DNA of 64,000 nucleotides from Photobacterium indicum (GTDB taxonomy: Bacteria; Pseudomonadota; Gammaproteobacteria; Enterobacterales; Vibrionaceae), in contig NZ_PYOC01000007.1 in assembly GCF_003026215.1 (NCBI RefSeq), forward strand, positions 1 to 64,000. Reading direction: 5' to 3'. Shown here one piece after another: positions 1-7,521 of the stretch. The notes beneath the pieces are model-generated. The model had not been told where the DNA came from, made no database searches, and saw nothing but the letters and a program-made list of their open reading frames with translations. The position numbers were made by a program, and so were the translations under genes. How positions within the stretch are numbered: the stretch's first letter is position 1; each line of letters begins with the position of its first letter.

Positions 1-274
1 TCCCAACCCCAACCCAACCATAGTTAGATAAGTTTCTAGCTAAATAAATAATTTGATCATTAAAAGCTTCCTGTAAACCAGCAATATCAATATTTTGTTC
101 AGTGAATATTGATGTCACTATTTCCTTACGATTGTCCCAAGTGTTATTTCCATCATATACACTGCCATCAACACTATCCTTACTATTTCTTATATTAAAT
201 GACATTACATTAAAGTCATCGGCAATTGCCGGTAGTGCCAGCGCAGCTAGCAAAAATATAGCTATCTTTTTCAT
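1..274 (-). CDS. Exported endonuclease/exonuclease/phosphatase (EEP) family protein, 3' part missing
   Basis: Read on the minus strand from an ATG at 274, the frame stays open to the window edge, giving about 91 residues. It begins with a signal peptide (MKKIAIFLLAALALPAIA) followed by DDFNVMSFNIRNS, then a DNRK segment and a GLQEAF segment. The MSFNIR, W-D-NRK and LQE pattern is typical of the start of the EEP fold, in which the Asn and Glu bind the catalytic metal. The family includes secreted DNases, sphingomyelinases and sugar or inositol phosphodiesterases, so the substrate cannot be named. It lies 139 bases downstream of the metallophosphoesterase gene on the same strand and may be the last gene of that PTS operon or have its own promoter. 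It is incomplete only because the window ends. Confidence 0.8.
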   Translation of the reverse strand, partial: MKKIAIFLLAALALPAIADDFNVMSFNIRNSKDSVDGSVYDGNNTWDNRKEIVTSIFTEQNIDIAGLQEAFNDQIIYLARNLSNYGWVGVG

Positions 275-333
275 TAGTTGATTTCCTTATTTAAATTGGA
301 TTTTAAATATAAATACTCAAAACATAATGCTGT

Positions 334-384
334 GCCCGCCTAAGCTGGTGAACCGAAAATACGGACATAAGTAACTTCGCGGGC
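334..384 (-). other. Inverted repeat between the two exported phosphoesterase genes
   Basis: GCCCGC at 334-339 is matched by GCGGGC at 379-384, with partial pairing further inwards and a small CCG/CGG hairpin in the loop. There is no clear U-run on the minus strand. It may be an inefficient terminator, an mRNA-end structure of the metallophosphoesterase message, or a 5' leader element of the EEP gene. Confidence 0.35.
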
Positions 385-413
385 TTATAGGTCAATCAGT
401 GAGTTCTAGCAGC

Positions 414-2528
414 TTAGTTGATAGAATCTAAACGCTTCAGCTCTGGTGCCAGATCGATCAACTCGCCCTTTTCAAGATCGATCATAAAGTGACGGCTAGC
501 ATTACCGTTGGCAAACTTGGTCAAAATACCAAACAGGCTACCAAAACGTTGCTTAAAGACCTCGCCAAAAGCGCTGGAAGCATCAATTGGCTTTGGACGC
601 AAATCTTTGGCCAGTGTTTGTGCCAACAGGCTGTACTGAGGAATGCGCTGCTTCTCGATATCTTTAAAAGCAAGCTCATCGGCATTTCTCAAGCGATAGA
701 AATCAACCGCAAAATCAAAGCCGTTCCAGCGCGCAAAGTCGTCCAGAGTCAGGTTCGACTGTTTTGCCAGTTCAGATGCCTTAAGGCTTGCTTGCTGCCA
801 AGCTTTTGTAAACTCAGGATCATTGATTTTTTCCGGTGTAAAGTAGGTTTCGCCCTCATTTTGCTGGCAGATTTCAATGACCTGTTGGCCTTTGGTCAGT
901 GTTGCAATCTGCTCATTGCTAATTGAGCTATCCAGCAGGCTCAAGATCAGCATGCTCTTACCATCCAAAGCAAACAGCATCTGTTTTAAGTCACAAGGCC
1001 AATCTTCAGGAAGGAAGCGCATTCGAGTAAGCTCGGTTATGTGCCAGTTAGTAAACTCATAATAATTTTTGGCACTGAGCACTTCTTTATTCCACATTTC
1101 ATCGGCGTCAATCTCCTTAAGGTGATCCCACTCCTTTGCATAATGTTCAAACAACTCGTTAAAACGCGGAACTTCATCCAAAATCACGGTTTCCACTTCA
1201 ACCTGCTGCTTACCTTTAAAAGTTAGGAGTTTATAAGCAGGCACATAAGCCGCCATTGACGGCGCCTGAACATTGAACAAGAAGGTATTATCATCGTAGT
1301 GCTTAACCCCAGTATCGTTAAAGTGCATGTGGCCACCAACATGAAGCTTGATGCCGGTTTGTGCTAAAGCCTTGCTGACATCTTCTCTCGGCAAGCGTTT
1401 CAGTTGGAAGCTACCTTGTCCGAAGATGTCTGCAATGGTTTCTGCGGCGCCATTATAAAACTCGGTCATCGGGAAATGACTAAAAGTAACAAGGATCTTA
1501 TCTTGATCTTCTGCTCGCTTAACGACATCACGCATCCAGTCAATAACTTGCTGTTTATGGGTCAGCATTTTGTTATAGCCTGCATTACCAGAACCTGAAT
1601 AATTATCGCCCGCTTCCGGGTTGCTAGTATCAGCATTGGCTTTTGGTACATATACGTTGGCATCAATAGCAAGCAACCATAGGCCGGGGGTTGGCTCCAC
1701 CAAATAGCTGGTGTCTGGCACGTTCATGCATGAGGTGTAGCCCTCTTTTTTGTATTCTCCCCCCGTACCCTGATTGCAAATTTCATACTGTCGCTTCTGG
1801 TAATCAGCCGCTTTACTTGCATTCGCAAAACTGTAACTTTTCTGGTTGTAATCTGAGTACGGCGTTTCCCAATATACATTGGACTTTTGTGGGGAAAAAC
1901 CATAATCAGCTAATGATGACATCAGGCCTTCATAACCCAACTCTCGGATCTCTTCACTACATACCGTCGGCAGTTCATACCCAGCATCAATCACGGTAGA
2001 AACACCGTCATACCCCAGACACTCTTTTGCCCCTTTGCTAAAGATCCGCTGTGTTTTTCCGTCCTCGCCTAAGAAGTCAGATTTACCACCAGGCCGCCCA
2101 AAAGGTCTAACCGGATCATGGTTACCCGGAGCGGCAAAGAACTCAATACCGTGTTCTTTATTGTAACGCTCCAGTATTTTCTGAAGTCCGCGTATATTTA
2201 CAGGCTGACCGTCATCACTGAAATCACCAGGCAAAGCAACGTACTTAACACCACGCGCAACAGCATCATCAAGAGCCGCGATTAACGCAAAGTAATTTTC
2301 ATTAAACAACCGAGTCGATGTCAATTGCGCATACATACTGCGAATGGTTGCATTCTTGCCGCTTTTGCTGTTTTTAGGCCCTTGATATGAACCGTCTTCA
2401 AACGAGCCGTACACATCATGGAAGTGGATATCTGGCATAAATGCTACTTTCATTTCTTTCGCGACAGCAGAGGTACAGACTCCGCAGGCGATCATGACAG
2501 CCATGCTCAGTTTCGTTATATTTTTCAT
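414..2528 (-). CDS. Exported calcineurin-like metallophosphoesterase, 704 aa
   Basis: A signal peptide covers about residues 1-23 (ends SAVA), so the enzyme should act in the periplasm or outside. The metallophosphoesterase motifs follow in order: D33-x-H35 in MPDIHFHD, GDFSDD, GNHD, SHFP and finally GGHMHF, which together form the two-metal site. The C-terminal 250 residues are a family-specific extension with no motif I recognise. It starts 30 bases after the EIIC stop codon, so it is probably the last gene of the leader-EIIB-EIIC operon. This suggests that it releases or dephosphorylates something the permease then imports, but that is inference. Phosphodiesterase, phosphatase or nucleotidase activity are all possible. 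Confidence 0.85.
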   Translation of the reverse strand: MKNITKLSMAVMIACGVCTSAVAKEMKVAFMPDIHFHDVYGSFEDGSYQGPKNSKSGKNATIRSMYAQLTSTRLFNENYFALIAALDDAVARGVKYVALPGDFSDDGQPVNIRGLQKILERYNKEHGIEFFAAPGNHDPVRPFGRPGGKSDFLGEDGKTQRIFSKGAKECLGYDGVSTVIDAGYELPTVCSEEIRELGYEGLMSSLADYGFSPQKSNVYWETPYSDYNQKSYSFANASKAADYQKRQYEICNQGTGGEYKKEGYTSCMNVPDTSYLVEPTPGLWLLAIDANVYVPKANADTSNPEAGDNYSGSGNAGYNKMLTHKQQVIDWMRDVVKRAEDQDKILVTFSHFPMTEFYNGAAETIADIFGQGSFQLKRLPREDVSKALAQTGIKLHVGGHMHFNDTGVKHYDDNTFLFNVQAPSMAAYVPAYKLLTFKGKQQVEVETVILDEVPRFNELFEHYAKEWDHLKEIDADEMWNKEVLSAKNYYEFTNWHITELTRMRFLPEDWPCDLKQMLFALDGKSMLILSLLDSSISNEQIATLTKGQQVIEICQQNEGETYFTPEKINDPEFTKAWQQASLKASELAKQSNLTLDDFARWNGFDFAVDFYRLRNADELAFKDIEKQRIPQYSLLAQTLAKDLRPKPIDASSAFGEVFKQRFGSLFGILTKFANGNASRHFMIDLEKGELIDLAPELKRLDSIN

Positions 2529-2558
2529 TTTTAGTCCACATTATTGAATGAGTAAGAG

Positions 2559-3680
2559 TTAAGCTTTGGTGATATTAAAACTTGGCTTGTCCGACTTTTT
2601 TGTTATTTTTGTCGGCATTTCACCTTTGAATACTAACAATGAACCTAAGGTGACAATGGCCGAACCCACAGCAATTGCCACAACATAGGTCAACCAGTTT
2701 TCCACCGCCAGCCAGCCATAAAACCCCGAGATTGGAGCACGGTTTACCGCACCAAAACCAACAGCCATCGCCGAGCCCACAGCTGAGCCAATCACATTTA
2801 TAATAATTATTTTAGGGTTTGCTAAGGCAAAAGGAATCGCACCTTCTGAGACACCAATAAGCCCCATAAGAGTGGACGCCTTACCAGCTTCTTGTAATGA
2901 CTCAGGAAAGCGGGACTTCCAGATCAAAGTAGCAACACCAATGCCGATAGGCGGGATAATAATGGCAACCTGTGCAGCTGTATTCGGATCATAAATTCCG
3001 GAGGCCAGCATCGCCATTGCCGTAGTCACCGCCGCCTTGTTAATTGGACCACCGAGGTCAAACCCCACCATACCGCCTATAATGGCAGCCAGAATGACTT
3101 TGTTGGTACCTGACATACTAAGCAACCAAGCTTCTAGACCACGGTTCATTGCGGCAAGAGGGTCACCAATCACATACATCATGATGATACATGCCAATAA
3201 AGTACCGCCAACTGGGATAATAAAAATGGGCCCTGCAGACGCCAGTGATTGCGGTAACTTAATGTTTGTTGCAAGGTAGCGGACAATATAGCCAGCCACA
3301 AAACCTGCGGCTAATGCACCCAAGAAGCCTGTACCCAGATCTTTTGCCAACAAACCCGCAATCATACCTGGACCAATACCCGGCTTATCGGCTAACGAGT
3401 ATGCGATATAACCTGCTACCACGGGCAGCATTAAGCTAAGCGCCATTCCGCCGAATCCATCAAAGGCATGGAACATTCTGATCAGCGCATTGCCCGCTTC
3501 AGCATGACTGCCATCCCAGATATTATCGATGCCATAAAATGAAGCACCAATACGGGATATCCCCATAATTACGGCACCGGCAATAATAAAAGGCAGCATA
3601 TAAGATACGCCTGTCATTATTGCTTGTTTTATTTCAACACTCGTTGAGTTTCTTTTTTTATTTACATTAAACTTAACCAT
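2559..3680 (-). CDS. PTS fructose-family EIIC permease (operon 1)
   Basis: This is a membrane permease of about 373 residues with roughly nine to ten hydrophobic segments. It carries the fructose/mannitol-family signature around GVSEGAIPFA and the FDLGGPINKAA segment. The open frame extends to 3722, but an ATG at 3680 preceded by GTGAGGCG at a normal distance is the better start, giving MVKFNVNKK. That ATG overlaps the end of the EIIB gene by 8 bases (ATGGTTAA), a typical sign of translational coupling. There is no EIIA or EIIB domain in this polypeptide. Sugar specificity cannot be read from sequence. The 2-O-mannosylglycerate and fructose permeases belong to the same family. Confidence 0.9.
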   Translation of the reverse strand: MVKFNVNKKRNSTSVEIKQAIMTGVSYMLPFIIAGAVIMGISRIGASFYGIDNIWDGSHAEAGNALIRMFHAFDGFGGMALSLMLPVVAGYIAYSLADKPGIGPGMIAGLLAKDLGTGFLGALAAGFVAGYIVRYLATNIKLPQSLASAGPIFIIPVGGTLLACIIMMYVIGDPLAAMNRGLEAWLLSMSGTNKVILAAIIGGMVGFDLGGPINKAAVTTAMAMLASGIYDPNTAAQVAIIIPPIGIGVATLIWKSRFPESLQEAGKASTLMGLIGVSEGAIPFALANPKIIIINVIGSAVGSAMAVGFGAVNRAPISGFYGWLAVENWLTYVVAIAVGSAIVTLGSLLVFKGEMPTKITKKSDKPSFNITKA

Positions 3681-3987
3681 TATTAATCGCCTCACATAAA
3701 GCTTCAAAAACAGCCTCACCATGTTTAATTGGATCCGATACTGCGCATTCTAATATCGGCAACCCAACAAACCTCCCTTTATCATTAATTGCTACTTCCG
3801 ATGCAATAATAATACCATCCGCACGTTTCATATCCTCTTCAGTTATTACATTTTCGGCCCCCATACTACCCTGAGTTTCCACCTTAACCTCATGACCTAA
3901 TGACTCACCAATTATTGATAGTGACTCGGCTGCCATATAAGTATGAGCTACGCCCGTCGGGCACGCAGCAACGCAAACAAAAAACAT
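3673..3987 (-). CDS. PTS fructose-family EIIB subunit (operon 1)
   Basis: A free-standing EIIB of 104 residues. The phosphorylatable cysteine is C9 in the loop CPTGVAHT, the family hallmark. It accepts phosphate from an EIIA domain and passes it to the sugar bound by EIIC. A ribosome site AAGGAAAG lies just upstream of the ATG, directly after the stop codon of the leader gene. It overlaps the EIIC gene by 8 bases. The only EIIA nearby is fused to HPr-EI at 4901-7432, so cross-operon phosphate donation is likely. It is similar to the second EIIB at 11282-11596, including identical CVAACPTG and HTYMAAE stretches. Confidence 0.92.
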   Translation of the reverse strand: MFFVCVAACPTGVAHTYMAAESLSIIGESLGHEVKVETQGSMGAENVITEEDMKRADGIIIASEVAINDKGRFVGLPILECAVSDPIKHGEAVFEALCEAINNG

Positions 3988-4002
3988 AGTTCTTTCCTTA
4001 TA

Positions 4003-4509
4003 TTATTTTTTCAACAAGACATAGAAAAAGCACAGCCGTAATATTACTGGCTGTGCTTTTGCATTTACTAATAATGATTTGATTAAAAAAGTGACAGGGT
4101 AATAGTTAATAGAACAAGGTATAACACTATTATAAGCAGGTTCACCTGCATTGCGATAACAAATCAACATCTGACTTGAAGCCGCATTAATACAGGTGTG
4201 AGCCAATAAGGAGCGCCTTACAGCACAAAGCTTAACGACCATTACCTTTGAAGAAGTAACAAGATCAACTTTCTTTTTTTCAAACGGATAATGATATCGA
4301 GAAGATAATTGATGGCCAACACGACTCCACAACGACTCCCACAGGGCGCTTACCTCATCTAAGTCATTCTCTTTACCGTCAATATTGCAATCAAGTTGAG
4401 GAGGTATAAATAAAAATGCCATAACTTCTGAAAGCAGGTATTGGCACACAGCTAGAAAACTAGCCAAATGCTTTTTGAGTGTTTTCAATACATAAAATGA
4501 CATACTCAT
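4003..4509 (-). CDS. PTS operon 1 leader protein, unknown family (paralogue of 11599-12120)
   Basis: About 168 residues, no recognised domain. The ATG at 4509 with AGGT eight bases upstream is preferred over a GTG at 4524. It is clearly related to the leader of the second PTS operon. Without gaps, LDEVSALWESLWSRVGHQL matches LDELASNYNQIYINIGELI in hydrophobic and aromatic spacing, a His follows in both, and further on both share an SS..M/L..YR.A.G segment at nearly the same distance. The last 20 or so codons run in frame through an intrinsic terminator (4021-4060), and the stop codon falls just before the EIIB ribosome site. The protein is mostly helical, not obviously membrane-bound, and has no signal peptide. 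A role in sensing or controlling the PTS operon is inference from position and duplication only. Confidence 0.6.
   Translation of the reverse strand: MSMSFYVLKTLKKHLASFLAVCQYLLSEVMAFLFIPPQLDCNIDGKENDLDEVSALWESLWSRVGHQLSSRYHYPFEKKKVDLVTSSKVMVVKLCAVRRSLLAHTCINAASSQMLICYRNAGEPAYNSVIPCSINYYPVTFLIKSLLVNAKAQPVILRLCFFYVLLKK
4021..4060 (-). terminator. Intrinsic terminator/attenuator inside the leader 1 reading frame
   Basis: On the minus strand AAAAGCACAGCC (4060-4049) pairs perfectly over 12 bp with GGCTGTGCTTTT (4037-4026), with an 11-base loop that is itself palindromic, followed by a T-run (CTTTTTCT). It lies upstream of EIIB yet within the leader gene, whose frame continues about seven codons beyond the T-run. 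Confidence 0.8.
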
Positions 4510-4900
4510 TAATATACCTACCACCGCTGCTCAACTTATTAAAACAATAGTAACAAACATTTTTCACATATTACCAAACAATAGTCACACTTTTGATTTA
4601 ATAAAACCAACAAACAGATAAACTTTTATTTATTAGCTAGCCACATTATAAATTCCACGCATTAACCACAGCTTCAATAATTATCTTATTAATTAAGCCG
4701 AAATTAGTTTTAGACCATCACTGCATTAATTTAGATTAACCACACCGATGACATAATTATTTTTTAACTTAAACCTCTCAATTTTAAAAAAATACAAACA
4801 TCATATACATTGCCAGTGAAATAACCCGTGGTGTCTTTTGTCTTTATTGTATGGTTCACTTGCGGAAAAAGATTCTTCTAAATCACGACTATTAAACTTT
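4510..4900 (-). promoter_or_regulatory. Promoter region of PTS operon 1
   Basis: A 391-base gap between the HPr-EI-EIIA stop codon and leader 1. It is very AT-rich and holds no convincing gene. On the minus strand a TACTAT (4552-4547) could be a -10 element. A perfect CRP half site TGTGA (4589-4585) sits so that a full site would be centred 41.5 bases upstream of the expected start, but the second half (TTTGG) does not match. I see no clear terminator after the fusion gene. Confidence 0.4.
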
Positions 4901-7432
4901 TCATGCCATTTCTTTATACAAACAAACTCTTAACAGTTCCATCGTTTGTTCAGTTTTTTCTGTTTCCTCCATGTCGCTTTGCATCAGCTGTTGTCTAAAA
5001 TCGCTATGCATTAACTTTCGTGCCAATTTCGAAAAAATACTCATATGAGTGCCACCTTTATCATGACTGGACATTGTTAACATGATCACCGTCGATACAC
5101 TCTCATTCTCAACGTCGTTCCATACGATGGGTTCTGATAAATGAGCAATAGAGATGCTATTGTGCGTTACATGTTCGGACTTACAATGTGGTATGGCGAC
5201 ACCAAACCCTAATGATGTAGCAAAAATTTCTTCACGATCCCAAATGGCTTGCTCTGCCGCATCACCGCGAATCACCCGGCCTTGAATTTCCAAGTTATCA
5301 GTCAACATTTTAATCACACTCGTTTTATCTTTAGCTTCACAATGTATGACTAGGCGCTCATCCAAGATTTCCGGCTGACTTTGTTGTTGCCAGAAAGCGT
5401 CAATACACTCTCTTACCTCATCAGCGGTTTCTTTACTAACCACCTCGACTAATAAGCATTGGCAGGCTTCACTGTCAAGAATATGGAGTTGCGACCGTAA
5501 CATTGCAATATTCGGAGAAGATAAGCTGATTTCATCAAACCCCATTGCCAGCAGTAATGGCAGAGCACGTCTGTCACTGGCCATTTCACCGCAAATGCCT
5601 AATTCAAGTCCGGATCGTTTAGCCGTTACCGCAATATCCCGAAGAAAAGCAATAAATCCAGGGTTCAAACTGTCATAAAGCGATTTGATTTTTATATTCC
5701 CCCGATCACATGCCATAAAGTATTGAGTCAGGTCGTTACTACCGATGGAAACAAAGTCGATCCAACTAGAGATTTTTTCCAGAAAATACAGAGCAGATGG
5801 CACTTCAACCATGATCCCAAGCCGCCACTTACCAATTGACTGGCCTTCCATCGTTAACTGTTCGGCACATTGGTGGCATAGCTGATAAATCCACTTTACC
5901 TCTTCAACACAAGAGACCATCGGAATCATGATATCGATATCCCCCAATGCGCTAGCCCGTAGTAATGCACGCAACTGACTTTCAATCATAGCCTGATACT
6001 GCGGATACATACGCACTGCACGGTAGCCTAAGAACGGATTCTCTTCTTGTGGTAAATCGAGGTATGCTAATGGTTTATCCCCACCAATATCGAGTGTTCT
6101 TATAATGACTTTCTTCCCATTAGCAGCCTTTACCACTTCACTGTAAATCTCAAATTGTTCCTGCTCTGTGGGTGCTTGAGGGTGATCCATAAACAACATT
6201 TCTGTACGGAATAGGCCGATCCCCTCGGCGCCTCGACTAAAAGCTATTTCTGCTTCCAATCCAACGGCGATATTGGCGTACAAGGCCATTGACTGACCGT
6301 CTTTAGTTATTCCTTTAGTCGTCATAAAAGGAACCAATAAATCATTCTTGGCTACACACTTACGCGCTTCCAACTTATAAAACTCTGTAACACGATGATC
6401 TGGTTCGCGGATCAAGCAGCCGTATTGTGCATCCAGAACAATCCATTCAGAGCCATAAATAAACGACTGTAAATTTTCTATCCCCGTCAATACAGGAATA
6501 CCAAATGAACGAGCCAAGATTACCGTATGGGAAGTTTGCCCCACATGAGCTAGAACGATCCCTTTTAGTAATGACTTATCGAAACCCAGTAATTCACTCG
6601 GTGTTAGGTTCTCAGCAATCACTATACTATTGGAAGTTAGCACCACTGGCTTTTTCAGCGACTCACCAACGACCAAACAGGCGAGCTGAGTACACAGGTC
6701 TTCAATATCTAATGCCCGCTCTTTCATGTAGCTACTTTGGCTATTAAGTAAAGGAGCTTTAAGCTCATCAGCTGCAACAGCAATAGCTTTAAGAGTGTTG
6801 GTTTGCTTAGCATGTTTTAACAAGGTTTCACTAAAAACAGGATCGTCAGCAATCTGCAAGTGAGCCTGCAAAATAGCAAGCTCTTCTTTTGCTTTCGAAT
6901 CTACAGCTGCAAGAGCTGAAAACAACTGTTGTTGTAGTTTTTCCAGACCGACTAGTAAATGCTCTGTAACTGTTTCGCTCAACTGCTGTTCGGTCTCATC
7001 GGCAAGTTGATGCAAGTTGACCTGACTGCAAATGATGGGCTTACCCTGCCCAATCCCTTTTGACGCGATACTACCGCGTACATAACACGGATTTGACAAT
7101 TTTAATGAAACGGGAAGTGACAAGCTGTCATTAAGTTCAATAACTTCAATAGGTTCGTCACAGTACGAAAATTCCTGAGTAATAAAATGATGAATGTGTT
7201 CAAAAGCGGCTAACTCATCCTTACCGTCAAAAATGAACTGACAAACATCATCCAACACTGCATCAATACCAATCAACGACAACACGCTTTTAGCATTAGC
7301 GGTTATCCCTTTAGTTCTATTAACCAAGGAAATGTGACACTGGAACGCCTTTGTACGGCTCTCTATTTCAGCTGCTGGCCTAGCATGAATACCATTTGCT
7401 AATTCATTTTTAAATTCAAATTGTCTTGTCAT
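4901..7432 (-). CDS. Multiphosphoryl transfer protein, HPr-EI-EIIA(Fru) fusion
   Basis: 843 residues, close in size and domain order to E. coli FryA. Residues 1 to about 90 are HPr, with the phosphorylatable His16 in NGIHARPA. The long middle part is enzyme I, with the active His in GQTSHTVILARS and the PEP-binding and C-terminal blocks FRTEMLFMDHP, TLDIGGDKPL, GSNDLTQY and GICGEMASD. The final 150 residues are a fructose-type EIIA with the His in FGVAIPHCKSEH. One polypeptide therefore carries phosphate from PEP to EIIB. It follows the mannosidase gene after an 89-base gap and has a ribosome site (TTAGGT). It can supply EIIB2 in its own operon and probably also EIIB1. Confidence 0.93.
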   Translation of the reverse strand: MTRQFEFKNELANGIHARPAAEIESRTKAFQCHISLVNRTKGITANAKSVLSLIGIDAVLDDVCQFIFDGKDELAAFEHIHHFITQEFSYCDEPIEVIELNDSLSLPVSLKLSNPCYVRGSIASKGIGQGKPIICSQVNLHQLADETEQQLSETVTEHLLVGLEKLQQQLFSALAAVDSKAKEELAILQAHLQIADDPVFSETLLKHAKQTNTLKAIAVAADELKAPLLNSQSSYMKERALDIEDLCTQLACLVVGESLKKPVVLTSNSIVIAENLTPSELLGFDKSLLKGIVLAHVGQTSHTVILARSFGIPVLTGIENLQSFIYGSEWIVLDAQYGCLIREPDHRVTEFYKLEARKCVAKNDLLVPFMTTKGITKDGQSMALYANIAVGLEAEIAFSRGAEGIGLFRTEMLFMDHPQAPTEQEQFEIYSEVVKAANGKKVIIRTLDIGGDKPLAYLDLPQEENPFLGYRAVRMYPQYQAMIESQLRALLRASALGDIDIMIPMVSCVEEVKWIYQLCHQCAEQLTMEGQSIGKWRLGIMVEVPSALYFLEKISSWIDFVSIGSNDLTQYFMACDRGNIKIKSLYDSLNPGFIAFLRDIAVTAKRSGLELGICGEMASDRRALPLLLAMGFDEISLSSPNIAMLRSQLHILDSEACQCLLVEVVSKETADEVRECIDAFWQQQSQPEILDERLVIHCEAKDKTSVIKMLTDNLEIQGRVIRGDAAEQAIWDREEIFATSLGFGVAIPHCKSEHVTHNSISIAHLSEPIVWNDVENESVSTVIMLTMSSHDKGGTHMSIFSKLARKLMHSDFRQQLMQSDMEETEKTEQTMELLRVCLYKEMA

Positions 7433-7521
7433 AGCAGTACCTAAATATTTCGTTTACATAGTGACGAACAAAGCCGCTCACCATCAATCTGATGGTGAAG
7501 GCTTGGCGCTAACAGGGGGAA

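Noticed and set aside
4564..4589. CRP site upstream of PTS operon 1
   Set aside because: Only one half site (TGTGA) matches and the partner half is TTTGG. Mentioned only as a possible relic.
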